21,049 nt of DNA from Rhizobiaceae bacterium (GCA_021648425.1 JAKISV010000029.1:1-21049), one strand, 5' to 3'. Positions 1 to 8,526 are shown, numbered from the stretch's first letter. A program made the numbers and translations. The notes: a model not told the origin generated them from the letters alone.

Positions 1-1138
1 CCAGCCTGAAACGCGAGCGGCGGCATAATACATCGCGGCGGTGGGCCAGCCACTCGTTGAGAATATCACGCAGCGACATAACTTTTGGGGTTTTACCGTG
101 GGACAACACGTTCATATTGAGCGAAACGCGGTTTTCCAGATCGGTAAGCTTGAACAGGGATTCCATCAGCAGTTCAGGATCGACAGCGCGGCTTTTGGGC
201 TCCAGAACAAGACGAATATCTTCAGCAGATTCATCGATTACATCGCCCAATAGCGGCAGGCGGCGGTTTTGAAGCAGCTCGGCGATTTTTTCTATCAAGC
301 GGGATTTTTGTACCTGATAGGGTATCTGGGTGATGATAATCTGATAGCCGCCGCGCCCGGTGTCTTCCTTTTCCCATTTTGCGCGCACGCGAAATCCGCC
401 GCGCCCGGTTTTATAAGCCTCAATGATGGAAGTTTTATCATCAACAATCATGCCGCCGGTGGGGAAATCAGGCCCCTGAACAAACCCGCATAATGTCTCG
501 ATGGAGGCATTGGGGTGTTTGATGAGGTGAATGGCTGCATCACAAAGTTCTGCGGCATTGTGGGGCGGGATGTTGGTGGCCATGCCAACAGCAATCCCCG
601 ATGAACCGTTGGCGAGCAGATTGGGAAATGCGCCGGGCAGCACGATGGGTTCTTCGTCTTCACCATCATAAGTATCGCGGAAATCAACCGCGTCTTCATC
701 AATACCCTGCAACAGCAGCGTTGAGACTTCAGTCATGCGCGCTTCGGTATAGCGCATGGCGGCGGCGTTATCGCCATCGATATTGCCAAAATTTCCCTGA
801 CCATCTACCAGTGGATAACGAACAGCAAATTCCTGAGCAAGGCGCACCAGTGCGTCATAGACCGACTGGTCCCCATGGGGGTGGAATTTACCGATGACAT
901 CGCCAACGATGCGGGCGCATTTTTTAAAACCGGTATCCGGGTCGAGTTTCAACACCCGCATGGCATGAAGAATACGCCGGTGAACGGGTTTCAACCCGTC
1001 ACGCACATCGGGCAGTGCGCGGCCCATGATGGTGGAAAGCGCATAGGCCAGATAACGTTCTTCCAGCGCAGATTTTAAATCCACGCTTTCAATATCACTG
1101 CCGTCTCCAGAACCTGGAGGAATCAAATCTTGTCCCAT
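1..1138 (-). CDS. parC: DNA topoisomerase IV subunit A, N-terminal part (cut by left edge)
   Basis: Subunit A of the type IIA topoisomerase that unlinks daughter chromosomes, acting with ParE. About 379 residues are visible; the C-terminal part lies beyond the left edge. The protein starts MGQDLIPPG from an ATG at 1136-1138. The breakage-reunion domain is clear: RDGLKPVHRR near residues 47-56, HPHGD at 86-90, and RYTEAR with the catalytic tyrosine at about residue 130. The HPHGDQSVYDAL stretch and VDGQGNFGNIDGD look more like alphaproteobacterial ParC than GyrA. The residue after HPHGD, equivalent to the quinolone-contact Ser80 of E. coli ParC, is Gln91. No strong ribosome-binding site precedes the ATG. 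It lies downstream of cfa on the same strand, 66 bases away. The subunit assignment (ParC rather than GyrA) is likely but not absolute. Confidence 0.9.
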   Translation of the reverse strand, partial: MGQDLIPPGSGDGSDIESVDLKSALEERYLAYALSTIMGRALPDVRDGLKPVHRRILHAMRVLKLDPDTGFKKCARIVGDVIGKFHPHGDQSVYDALVRLAQEFAVRYPLVDGQGNFGNIDGDNAAAMRYTEARMTEVSTLLLQGIDEDAVDFRDTYDGEDEEPIVLPGAFPNLLANGSSGIAVGMATNIPPHNAAELCDAAIHLIKHPNASIETLCGFVQGPDFPTGGMIVDDKTSIIEAYKTGRGGFRVRAKWEKEDTGRGGYQIIITQIPYQVQKSRLIEKIAELLQNRRLPLLGDVIDESAEDIRLVLEPKSRAVDPELLMESLFKLTDLENRVSLNMNVLSHGKTPKVMSLRDILNEWLAHRRDVLCRRSRFRL

Positions 1139-1147
1139 GGGAATGGG

Positions 1148-1157
1148 TTAGCGCTAA
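1148..1157. promoter_or_regulatory. 10-bp perfect palindrome just upstream of parC
   Basis: TTAGCGCTAA is a perfect 10-base palindrome placed nine bases before the parC start codon, in the 66-base gap between cfa and parC. Its position would suit an operator or a small mRNA structure over the initiation region. A palindrome this short can arise by chance, so the regulatory role is only a suggestion. Confidence 0.25.
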
Positions 1158-1204
1158 GGATGGGGCGTTGCAAGGTTGTTTAAGCGGGAAAATATGATCT
1201 CCCT

Positions 1205-2446
1205 TCAAAAACTCAAATCCAGCGTCTTCTCCAATTCCTCCAGTTCGCGCTGCTTATCAATCATATAATCTCTTGTTATCGGTGCCGCATCTCTGTTTCT
1301 TGACAGTTGCATGTGGAAGACAAAATTGGGGCCGGTTCTGAAAACCATTTCGGCGCTGAGCAGGTAGAATTCCCACATGCGGGCGAAACGTTCGTCGTAC
1401 ATTTCGACGACTTTGTCGCGGTTTTCTGCAAAGCGCTGGTGCCAGATGGTCAGGGTTTTGGCGTAGTGAAGGCGCAGGTTTTCCATGTCGAGCACCCACA
1501 GATTATTGCGCTCCAGCACTTCGTAGACTTCCGACAGGGATGGCGAATAGCCGTTGGGGAAAATGTATTTTCTAAACCAGGGGCTGGTTGTTCCAGGCGG
1601 GCTCATATGGCCGATAGAGTGTAACAGCATGATGCCGTCATCGGGCATCAGGGAATTTATTTTCTGGAAGAATTCCTCAAAATGCCCAACGCCTACCTGT
1701 TCGAACATGCCGATGGAAATGATGCGGTCGAACTTTTCATCGACATCGCGGTAGTCCAACAAACGAAATTCTACGCGGTCATCAAGGCCGGCTTTTTTGG
1801 CCCGTGCGGTGGCCATCGCCTGTTGTTCCACTGACAAAGTAACGCCGACAACTTTCACATCAGCAACTGAGGCAATGTACATTGCCAGATCGCCCCAGCC
1901 GCAGCCGATTTCCAGAACCCTCTGGCCGGGTTTCAAATCCAGCTTTGTTACCGCCAAACGGGTTTTGTTGCGCTGGGCAATTTCCAGCGTGTCATCATCA
2001 CTGCGAAAATAGGCGCAGGTATAAGTCATTTGTTTATCAAGGAAGAGTTTGAAAAAATCATTGCCCAGATCGTAATGGTGGGCAACGTGGCGCGTCACCT
2101 GGCCTTTTTTGTTGGACTGCTGAAATTTGCGCAATGGCCAGGAGATGGTGCGCAGGGCCTTTTGCAAGGGGTGGTCGGCCAGGGATTTGCCGTTCAATTT
2201 GAAGAAATACAAAAATTCCTTGAGCGTTGTACCTTCTTCAAAAGTCAGCGTGCCATCCATATAGGCTTCGCCGGTGGCCAGTTCCGGTTTGAAAGTGAGT
2301 TTTTTATAGAGGCTTTTATCGTGCAGCTTGAATGTCACTTGGGGTTCGGGCGTTCCAACAAACACATGGCGTTTGCCATCAGCATCGATGATGTTGAGGG
2401 TGCCTTGTTTGACAAAAGATTTCATCAGGTGGGACAGAGGGAACAT
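1205..2446 (-). CDS. cfa: Cyclopropane-fatty-acyl-phospholipid synthase family protein
   Basis: A SAM-dependent methyltransferase predicted to convert unsaturated acyl chains of membrane phospholipids to cyclopropane chains, usually in stationary phase or acid stress. I place the start at the ATG at 2444-2446 (413 aa), because GAAGG lies eight bases upstream and the family normally starts close to this point. A longer TTG-started form from 2485 would add 13 residues but has no visible ribosome-binding site. Seen in the protein: an N-terminal lipid-binding region (about residues 1-110), the SAM-binding motif VLEIGCGWGD at about 177-186, the conserved YTCAYF at about 142-147, MFEQVG around 247-252, and a C-terminal LHYAKTL/WHQRF region. 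It lies 59 bases after purN on the same strand. A relative of Cfa with another lipid-modifying specificity cannot be excluded. Confidence 0.9.
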   Translation of the reverse strand: MFPLSHLMKSFVKQGTLNIIDADGKRHVFVGTPEPQVTFKLHDKSLYKKLTFKPELATGEAYMDGTLTFEEGTTLKEFLYFFKLNGKSLADHPLQKALRTISWPLRKFQQSNKKGQVTRHVAHHYDLGNDFFKLFLDKQMTYTCAYFRSDDDTLEIAQRNKTRLAVTKLDLKPGQRVLEIGCGWGDLAMYIASVADVKVVGVTLSVEQQAMATARAKKAGLDDRVEFRLLDYRDVDEKFDRIISIGMFEQVGVGHFEEFFQKINSLMPDDGIMLLHSIGHMSPPGTTSPWFRKYIFPNGYSPSLSEVYEVLERNNLWVLDMENLRLHYAKTLTIWHQRFAENRDKVVEMYDERFARMWEFYLLSAEMVFRTGPNFVFHMQLSRNRDAAPITRDYMIDKQRELEELEKTLDLSF

Positions 2447-2505
2447 GCGCAGGGCCTTCGCGGAGGTTTGATATTTTTGGGACAATATTCGCTATGGTTA
2501 TGAAT

Positions 2506-3099
2506 TCAAGGCCTTTGGCTCAAAACTTTGCGAACCGCATCAACATAAAGCTGATGTTCCACGGCCAGCACTTTTGCCGCCAGTGAGGTTTCATCATCAA
2601 CATCTTCGATGTCAACACTAGCCTGGGCAACAACAGGCCCCTCATCCAGTTCTTCGGTGACAAAGTGGACGGAGCAACCGTGCTGACTATCACCGGCGGC
2701 GAGCGCGCGGGCATGGGTATTGAGGCCCGGATATTTGGGCAGCAGGCTGGGGTGGATGTTGAGAATTTTTCTTTCATATTGCTGCACAAAGTCGGGCGAT
2801 AAGATGCGCATAAAACCTGCCAGGCATATCAGGTGGGGAGTGGATGGGGGATGGCTATTCAACGTCAACTGATCGAGGATTGCGGCTTCGTGTTGGGTTT
2901 TTGAGGGGAAATCCTTTCGTTCGACTGCGACCGCGTTTATGCCCATGTCCAGGGCGAGCTTAAGGCCCGGCGCATCGCTTCTATCCGAAATAACTTTATC
3001 GACGAATGCCGGGTAGTCTGGCCTTTTGCAGGCTTCAATCAGCGCTGCCATATTTGAGCCTCGACCGGAAATCATGATAGCAATTGAATGTTTTCTCAT
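2506..3099 (-). CDS. purN: Phosphoribosylglycinamide formyltransferase (GAR transformylase)
   Basis: Third step of de novo purine synthesis: transfer of a formyl group from 10-formyltetrahydrofolate to GAR, in the cytoplasm. The 197-residue length is close to the usual 190-220. Visible motifs are ISGRGSN at 10-16 (phosphate binding), NIHPSLLP at 114-121 and ELDEGPVV at 150-157. These give the catalytic set Asn114, His116 and Asp152, with the same spacing as Asn106/His108/Asp144 in the E. coli enzyme. It follows purM by only four bases, so the two are almost certainly one transcript, an order common in alphaproteobacteria. The start ATG opens directly into MRKHSIAIMISGRGSN, which fits the family. 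Confidence 0.97.
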   Translation of the reverse strand: MRKHSIAIMISGRGSNMAALIEACKRPDYPAFVDKVISDRSDAPGLKLALDMGINAVAVERKDFPSKTQHEAAILDQLTLNSHPPSTPHLICLAGFMRILSPDFVQQYERKILNIHPSLLPKYPGLNTHARALAAGDSQHGCSVHFVTEELDEGPVVAQASVDIEDVDDETSLAAKVLAVEHQLYVDAVRKVLSQRP

Positions 3100-3103
3100 G
3101 GTT

Positions 3104-4174
3104 TTACAGGTTCAAATGGTTGCGGTAAATGACGGCTTCACCGGTGCGTTCACTTACTTCGCCAATCAGTGAAACGCTTTCGCCGTCCTTTTCAAGTAAC
3201 TCACCCACTAAATCACATTCAGAGCTATCAACAATCACTACCATGCCAATTCCGCAATTGAATGTGCGCAGCATTTCGTGTTCGCTGATGCCGCCGGTTT
3301 TTGAAAGCCAGTGAAAGATTTTCGGCATATCAATTTTGCCAAGATCAATTTCCACCGCAAGGTTTTTGGGTAATACGCGTGGAATATTTTCTGTCAGGCC
3401 ACCGCCGGTGATGTGGGCTAACGCTCGAATGCCATTGTTTTGGGCGATGGCGGCAAGCAGGGATTTTACGTATATTCGGGTGGGCGTGAGAAATGCCCGG
3501 GCGAGAGTTTGGCTATTGTCAAAAGGTGCGCACGATTGCCAGTCCAGCCGGGCGTTTTCAACAATCTTGCGCAAAAGAGAAAAACCGTTTGAATGGATGC
3601 CGGAAGAAGAGAGGCCCAGAATTTTATCTCCGGGCTTTATTTCTCCCGAAGGAAGCAACGAGCCGCGCTCAACTGCCCCCACGGCAAATCCCGCCAGATC
3701 GTAATCGCCTTTGGCATACATGCCGGGCATCTCGGCGGTTTCCCCGCCAATCAGGGCGCAACCGGCTTCAATGCATCCTTCAGCAATGCCGCTGATGACA
3801 CTGGTTGCCTCCTCCACGTCGAGTGCCCCGGTGGCAAAATAATCGAGGAAAAACAAAGGTTGCGCCCCCTGCACTACCAGATCATTCACGCACATTGCCA
3901 CCAGATCGATGCCAACGCTGTCATGCAGTCCAGCTTCGATTGCAACGCGCAATTTGGTGCCGACACCATCATTGGCAGCAACCAGCACCGGGTCTTTGAA
4001 ACCGGCAGCCTTGAGATCAAACAAACCGCCAAAACCACCAATCAGCGTATCGGAGCCCGGCCGCGCGGTGGATTTAACAATTGGCTTGATGGCCTCAACC
4101 AGGGCATTTCCCGCATCGATATCGACACCGGCATCGGCATAGGTCAGGGAATTTTTGTTATCGATAGGCGCCAT
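3104..4174 (-). CDS. purM: Phosphoribosylformylglycinamidine cyclo-ligase (AIR synthetase)
   Basis: ATP-dependent ring closure of FGAM to aminoimidazole ribonucleotide, the fifth step of purine synthesis. 356 residues, close to the family norm of about 345. Visible signatures are SLTYADAGVDIDAGN near the N-terminus, the glycine-rich GGFGGLFDL (46-54), the ANDGVGTKL nucleotide-binding segment (67-75), GIDLVAMCVNDL (88-99), GGETAEMPGMY (about 142-152), and the GIHSNGFSLLR and HITGGGLTENIPR blocks. All are characteristic of PurM. The ATG at 4172-4174 has only a weak GGTAAG ahead of it. It is the first gene of a minus-strand run that continues into purN, and it is divergent from the AI-2E-type permease gene. 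Confidence 0.97.
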   Translation of the reverse strand: MAPIDNKNSLTYADAGVDIDAGNALVEAIKPIVKSTARPGSDTLIGGFGGLFDLKAAGFKDPVLVAANDGVGTKLRVAIEAGLHDSVGIDLVAMCVNDLVVQGAQPLFFLDYFATGALDVEEATSVISGIAEGCIEAGCALIGGETAEMPGMYAKGDYDLAGFAVGAVERGSLLPSGEIKPGDKILGLSSSGIHSNGFSLLRKIVENARLDWQSCAPFDNSQTLARAFLTPTRIYVKSLLAAIAQNNGIRALAHITGGGLTENIPRVLPKNLAVEIDLGKIDMPKIFHWLSKTGGISEHEMLRTFNCGIGMVVIVDSSECDLVGELLEKDGESVSLIGEVSERTGEAVIYRNHLNL

Positions 4175-4353
4175 GGCGACTTACCAGTTCAAAAAATTTC
4201 GATTTACGTGTACCAGATTAATATCCCCATATCGGCTTTAAGGGATCAATAGAATATGCCATTGGGATTGTACCCAGATATTGTGTGCTATAAAACGCAA
4301 TTATCAGGCTGATGACAGGTTTGTTGGCTGCAAATGTTCAAGGAATGCGAGCA
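4175..4353. promoter_or_regulatory. Divergent intergenic region between purM and the permease gene
   Basis: This 179-base non-coding stretch must hold the promoters for the purM-purN run (minus strand) and the permease-hdaA-ppk-ppx run (plus strand). It is AT-rich around 4200-4300. The plus-strand candidate is given as its own entry. On the minus strand I can pick out only loose -35/-10-like hexamers with poor spacing, so I do not call a purM promoter. No clear riboswitch-like fold is evident by eye. A short open frame from 4312 runs into the permease gene and is best seen as an alternative start. Confidence 0.6.
4268..4294 (+). promoter_or_regulatory. Candidate sigma-70-type promoter with extended -10
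   Basis: TTGTAC at 4268-4273 and TATAAA at 4289-4294 are separated by 15 bases. A TG dinucleotide one base before the -10 box (4286-4287) makes an extended -10. The short spacer is a weakness, which the extended -10 could offset. It sits 60 bases upstream of the chosen permease start and would drive the permease-hdaA-ppk-ppx series. Called by eye. Confidence 0.35.
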
Positions 4354-5448
4354 ATGACAGAAAGTTTTGCCAAAGCGGCGCGAAAACAGGCGGTATTCTG
4401 GTTGTTAGCAATTATTTTGTTTGTCGGATTTTTGTGGCTGTTTCGTTCTATCCTGCTGCCCTTTGTTGCCGGCATGGCGTTAGCGTATTTTCTTGATCCG
4501 GTAGCAGACTTCTTTGAACGGCTGGGCTTGTCGCGGTTAATTGCTACCGTAGTGATTGTTTTCTTTTTCCTGATGTCATTTATTTTCGGGCTGGCATTTT
4601 TTCTGCCGCTGCTGGTCAATCAGGCCAATGCGTTTGCTGAATATGTGCCAACCCTGGTGACCCGGCTTCAGGAACTGGTGGCATCAAGCGACAACAAGTG
4701 GTTGCGCAGTATTATCGGTGAGAATGGAACTTCGCTGCAAACGACCATCAATGAGTGGATGGGAGAGGGAATTGGCTGGATTTCCACAGTGTTCAAGCAG
4801 ATATGGAATTCGGGCCTGGCGCTGGTGAATGTGTTATCGCTGCTGATCGTTACACCGGTGGTGGCCTTTTATATGCTTTATGACTGGGACCGCATGGTAG
4901 CAAAAATTGACAATATGCTGCCGCGTGACAATCTGGATACCATTCGCGAAGTAATGCGTGATATCAACTCCGCTATTGCCGGATTTGTGCGCGGACAAGG
5001 TACATTATGCCTGATACTGGGAGCGTTTTACGGCATTGCCCTGTCGCTTGTTGGTTTGAAGTTTGGCCTGCTGATCGGCCTGATTGCGGGGCTCATTAGT
5101 TTCATCCCCTATGTTGGTTCTGTTACCGGGCTGGTTGTTTCACTGGCCGTGGCAGTGGTGCAGTTCTGGCCGGACTGGATACCGGTGGTCATTGTTGCGG
5201 GAATTTTTGGAGTTGGCCAGTTTGTTGAAGGCAATATTCTACAGCCCAAACTGGTGGGTGAAAGTGTTGGGCTGCATCCGGTGTGGCTGATGTTCTCATT
5301 GTTTGCCTTTGGTTCTTTGTTCGGTTTTACCGGATTGCTGATTGCTGTGCCCGCCGCCGCCGCTGTTGGTGTCATTGTGCGTTTTGCACTCAAGCGATAT
5401 CTGGCAAGTGAACTTTATAAGGGCACTGAGAAACAAGAAAAGGTCTAG
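4354..5448 (+). CDS. AI-2E family transporter / PerM-like membrane permease
   Basis: A polytopic inner-membrane protein of the AI-2E transporter (PerM/YdiK/TqsA-like) superfamily. Substrates of most members are unknown; proposed roles include export of small molecules or cation/proton exchange. I chose the ATG at 4354 (364 aa) because AAGGA lies nine bases upstream; in-frame ATGs at 4312 and 4345 are less well placed. The protein has a hydrophobic pair of helices at the N-terminus, the family-typical ILLPFVAGMALAYFLDPVAD segment, a soluble middle region (roughly residues 95-145), and a glycine-rich helical C-terminal half with LISFIPYVGSV and a VEGNILQPKLVG segment. These are hallmarks of the family. 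It is first in a plus-strand run and lies 11 bases before hdaA, an order seen in many alphaproteobacteria. Confidence 0.88.
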   Translation: MTESFAKAARKQAVFWLLAIILFVGFLWLFRSILLPFVAGMALAYFLDPVADFFERLGLSRLIATVVIVFFFLMSFIFGLAFFLPLLVNQANAFAEYVPTLVTRLQELVASSDNKWLRSIIGENGTSLQTTINEWMGEGIGWISTVFKQIWNSGLALVNVLSLLIVTPVVAFYMLYDWDRMVAKIDNMLPRDNLDTIREVMRDINSAIAGFVRGQGTLCLILGAFYGIALSLVGLKFGLLIGLIAGLISFIPYVGSVTGLVVSLAVAVVQFWPDWIPVVIVAGIFGVGQFVEGNILQPKLVGESVGLHPVWLMFSLFAFGSLFGFTGLLIAVPAAAAVGVIVRFALKRYLASELYKGTEKQEKV

Positions 5449-5459
5449 GCGATACCGGT

Positions 5460-6188
5460 ATGGGTGGCGATAACTCAAAATACTCCAATATTCGTGCCGG
5501 GCAACTGGCGCTGGATTTGCCGGTGGAAAAATCTTTTGCCCGTGAAGACCTGGTCAGAGGAAAAGCTAATTCAACGGCGGTTGATTTAATTGACGCCTGG
5601 CCCAATTGGCCTGGTTCCGTAGTGATACTGGCTGGTCCTGTAGGCTGTGGCAAAAGCCATATTGGTGGGGTTTGGGCCAATAAATGCGAAGCCAGAATTT
5701 TGCCGATGAAAGCAATCGGCGAACTGTCAGAGGACCGGGAAAACAAACGCGCATTATTATTGGAAGATGCCGATGGCAGTGATATCGAGGAAAACGCGCT
5801 TTTTCATATTCTCAATGCAAAGCGCAGTGCGAATGCTTCCATTGTTATTACCAGCCGCAACTGGCCTTCAGACTGGAATATCGAACTTGCGGATTTGAGT
5901 TCGAGATTGCGGGCAGCGCAACTGGTTGAAATTGGCGAACCTGATGATGAATTACTCAGTGCGGTATTATACAAACTGTTTGCTGATCGCCAATTGCAGG
6001 TAGATTTGAATGTGGTTGAATATCTGGTGGTTCGCATGGAGCGCTCGCTTGAAGCGGCCAACCAGATCGTGGCGCGCATGGATGCGGTGGCATTGGCGCA
6101 AAAACGTAATATTACCCGAAAGCTTGCCGCTAAAATTCTGACTGAAATTGAATCAACTGCGACACTTAACCAGTTGAAATTATTGTAA
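5460..6188 (+). CDS. hdaA: DnaA-related AAA+ protein HdaA (regulatory inactivation of DnaA)
   Basis: A short DnaA paralogue without the DNA-binding domain. In Caulobacter and relatives, HdaA with the beta sliding clamp stimulates DnaA ATP hydrolysis and limits re-initiation. 242 residues. Seen: the clamp-binding motif QLALDL near residues 15-20, Walker A GPVGCGKSH at 59-67, Walker B ALLLEDAD at 98-105, the sensor-1 region VITSRN at 129-134, the SSRLRAA arginine-finger region at 147-153, and a sensor-2 helix RMERSLEAAN near the end. The Walker A has Cys where Ser is more usual; Lys and Ser of GKS are intact. The ATG start is weakly supported by upstream sequence, but an N-terminal start is needed to include the clamp motif. 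It lies between the permease gene and ppk. Confidence 0.9.
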   Translation: MGGDNSKYSNIRAGQLALDLPVEKSFAREDLVRGKANSTAVDLIDAWPNWPGSVVILAGPVGCGKSHIGGVWANKCEARILPMKAIGELSEDRENKRALLLEDADGSDIEENALFHILNAKRSANASIVITSRNWPSDWNIELADLSSRLRAAQLVEIGEPDDELLSAVLYKLFADRQLQVDLNVVEYLVVRMERSLEAANQIVARMDAVALAQKRNITRKLAAKILTEIESTATLNQLKLL

Positions 6189-6224
6189 ATCCAACCTATA
6201 TCAAAGGGGCGGCAATATTGGGTT

Positions 6225-6245
6225 GGCTGGTTGGCAAAACCAGCC
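6225..6245 (+). promoter_or_regulatory. GC-rich stem-loop between hdaA and ppk
   Basis: GGCTGGTT (6225-6232) and AACCAGCC (6238-6245) form a perfect 8-bp stem with a 5-base loop, inside the 85-base gap between hdaA and ppk. It ends 28 bases before the ppk ATG. No T-run follows, so it does not look like a standard intrinsic terminator. It could be an attenuator, an RNA-processing or stability element, or a regulator-binding site. Confidence 0.5.
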
Positions 6246-6273
6246 CAGGTACACTTCAATCGGCTGGAAAATC

Positions 6274-8526
6274 ATGGGCAGTAAATCACAAAATCTCGAC
6301 ACTAAATCTACCGGCATTCTCAGTCAGTTTGATGATCCGGCGATGGATGGTTTTTTTGACGACCCGTCACGCTTTATGAATCGCGAATTATCCTGGCTTG
6401 AATTTAACCACCGGGTACTTGAAGAATCTGAAAACGAAAACAATCCACTGTTGGAACGGGTGCGGTTTTTGTCCATTTCGGCGAATAACCTGGACGAGTT
6501 TTTTATGGTGCGGGTGGCGGGATTATTCGGCCAGGAACATGAAGGCGTGGAAACGCGCAGCGATGACGGGTTGACAGCGGGCGAACAGCTGGAAGCAATT
6601 TTTCATGCGGTGGGAAAGCTGCAACGTGACCAGCAAAACAGCTGGCTTACACTGAGAAATGCGTTAGCGGATGAGAATATTCATATTGTTGAGGGTAAAA
6701 ATCTCGATGATGCAATCAACACATGGCTTGAAAACTACTTCATCGAGTCGCTTTATTCCGTGCTTACTCCTTTGTCGATTGATCCAGCACACCCCTTCCC
6801 TTTTATTCCAAATCTTGGCTCAACGCTTATTTACAGCCTTTATAAAGAAGACAGCGAAGAGGACATGACAGCGCTGGTGCGGCTGCCCGGTGGCCTTCGA
6901 AGGTTTATTGAATTGCCTAAAACCAGTCCTGACAGGGTTGATTTTATCGATATTGAGCAGGTGATCGGGCTGTTTGTCCATCGCCTGTTTCCCGGCTATA
7001 CGGTTCGCGGCAGCGGCAATTTCCGCGTTATACGTGATTCTGACCTGGAATTTGAGGAAGAAGCCGAAGATCTGGTTCGCACGTTTGAATCGGCTTTGAA
7101 ACGGCGGCGGCGCGGGTCTGTTATTCGTCTTGAAATTGATTCAAATACACCTTCCAGGCTGGTGAATTTTGTCAGCCGGAAACTGGAAGTCAATGCTGAT
7201 CAGGTGATATTGGTGGAAGGCATGCTGGCCTTGCACAATCTTTCAGAAATCGTTGCCGTTGATCAACCGCAGTTGAAATTTGAGCCGTTTAACGCCCGGT
7301 TTCCAGAACGCGTTCGCGAAAAAAACGGTGACTGTTTTGCTGCAATTCGCCAGAAAGACCTGATCATTCATCACCCCTACGAGTCGTTTGATGTGGTGGT
7401 TCAATTTCTGCGTCAGGCGGCAAATGACCCAAATGTTGTTGCTATCAAACAAACACTCTACCGCACTTCCAATCAATCACCGATTGTTGCTGCGCTGATT
7501 GAAGCGGCGGAGGCTGGTAAATCCGTCACGGCACTGATCGAACTCAAGGCGCGCTTTGACGAAGAGGCAAACATCAAATGGGCCCGCGACATGGAACGCG
7601 CCGGGGTGCAGGTGGTATTCGGGTTTGTTGATTTTAAAACCCACGCAAAACTGAGCCAGGTGGTGCGGCGTGAAAAAGGCCGACTGGCGAATTATGTTCA
7701 TATAGGCACCGGTAATTACCATCCTGATACAGCACGAATTTATACGGATTTATCCTATTTCAGCTCCAACGCAGAGCTGGCCCACGATGTGGCGCAGGTA
7801 TTTAATTATGTTACCGGATATGCTGAACCAGTTGATTTAAAACACCTTATCATTTCTCCACTTACTTTGCGCTCGTCGATATTAAACAATATAGAACGCG
7901 AAATTGAATTTGCCCGTAAAGGTAAACCAGCCGCAATCTGGGCGAAGATGAATTCACTGGTTGATCCCGAGGTCATTGATGCGTTCTATCGGGCCAGCCA
8001 GGCCGGTGTGCAGATCGATCTGGTTATTCGCGGGATTTGTTGTTTGCGGCCCAATATACTGGGTATTTCTGAGAATATACGCGTCAAATCGATTGTCTGG
8101 CGTTTCCTCGAACATTCACGCATCATCTGCTTTGGCAATGGTGGCGGGCTGCCTTCTGATCAGGCGCAGGTTTATATCGGGTCGGCTGATTTGATGCCGC
8201 GCAATCTTGACCGGCGGGTGGAGGTGATGGTGCATCTTACCAATTCAACGGTGCGCCAGCAGGTGCTCGATCAGATTATGGTGGCTAATCTTGCTGATAA
8301 TCAGCAAAGCTGGGAAATTTTATCTGATGGTTCCTCACGGCGCATCACGCCTAAGGCCGGTGAAGAATTGTTTAATGCGCAAAATTACTTTATGACCAAC
8401 CCGAGCTTATCGGGTCGGGGAGATTCACTTAAAGATGACGCGCCAAAACGATTCTTCAAATCTGAAAGCAGCAAACCGCAAGCTGTTAAATCCTACGTTG
8501 AACAATCAGAAATCCTCAAACACTGA
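6274..8526 (+). CDS. ppk: Polyphosphate kinase 1
   Basis: Reversibly transfers the gamma phosphate of ATP to inorganic polyphosphate; usually membrane-associated. I chose the ATG at 6274 (750 aa); an in-frame TTG at 6223 is possible but lies at the edge of a stem-loop. Alphaproteobacterial PPK1 proteins are typically a little longer than the 688-residue E. coli enzyme, as here. Seen: the N-domain start FMNRELSWLEFNHRVLEE with FLSISANNLDEFFMVRVAG, the HPFPFIPNLG region, and two PLD-like catalytic regions. THAKL carries His457 and RFLEHSR carries His614. Their spacing of 157 equals that of His435/His592 in E. coli. NYVHIGTGNYHP and IYIGSADLMPRNLDRRVEV-type sequence are also present. The C-terminal 30 residues, overlapping ppx, are low in complexity. 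It is upstream of, and probably co-transcribed with, ppx. Confidence 0.97.
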   Translation: MGSKSQNLDTKSTGILSQFDDPAMDGFFDDPSRFMNRELSWLEFNHRVLEESENENNPLLERVRFLSISANNLDEFFMVRVAGLFGQEHEGVETRSDDGLTAGEQLEAIFHAVGKLQRDQQNSWLTLRNALADENIHIVEGKNLDDAINTWLENYFIESLYSVLTPLSIDPAHPFPFIPNLGSTLIYSLYKEDSEEDMTALVRLPGGLRRFIELPKTSPDRVDFIDIEQVIGLFVHRLFPGYTVRGSGNFRVIRDSDLEFEEEAEDLVRTFESALKRRRRGSVIRLEIDSNTPSRLVNFVSRKLEVNADQVILVEGMLALHNLSEIVAVDQPQLKFEPFNARFPERVREKNGDCFAAIRQKDLIIHHPYESFDVVVQFLRQAANDPNVVAIKQTLYRTSNQSPIVAALIEAAEAGKSVTALIELKARFDEEANIKWARDMERAGVQVVFGFVDFKTHAKLSQVVRREKGRLANYVHIGTGNYHPDTARIYTDLSYFSSNAELAHDVAQVFNYVTGYAEPVDLKHLIISPLTLRSSILNNIEREIEFARKGKPAAIWAKMNSLVDPEVIDAFYRASQAGVQIDLVIRGICCLRPNILGISENIRVKSIVWRFLEHSRIICFGNGGGLPSDQAQVYIGSADLMPRNLDRRVEVMVHLTNSTVRQQVLDQIMVANLADNQQSWEILSDGSSRRITPKAGEELFNAQNYFMTNPSLSGRGDSLKDDAPKRFFKSESSKPQAVKSYVEQSEILKH

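Noticed and set aside
1185..1205. GGGA...TCCC as a terminator after cfa
   Set aside because: The stem is only four pairs with a long loop and no T-run on the transcribed side.
2030..2503. A 157-codon plus-strand open frame opposite cfa
   Set aside because: It is antisense to the conserved cfa sequence, and its translation resembles no family I recognise.
3593..4252. A 219-codon plus-strand open frame opposite purM
   Set aside because: It lies almost wholly antisense to a fully supported purM, shows no recognisable domain and has no ribosome-binding site; it is a by-product of purM codon use.
4312..4360. Two ATGACAG copies resembling half of a Pho box
   Set aside because: They are about 40 bases apart rather than 11, and the second is the permease start codon itself, so a PhoB site is not supported.
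5636..5665. Broken ATPase site in HdaA because of Cys in the P-loop
   Set aside because: The essential GKS residues, Walker B and arginine-finger region are intact; the Cys replaces a variable position.
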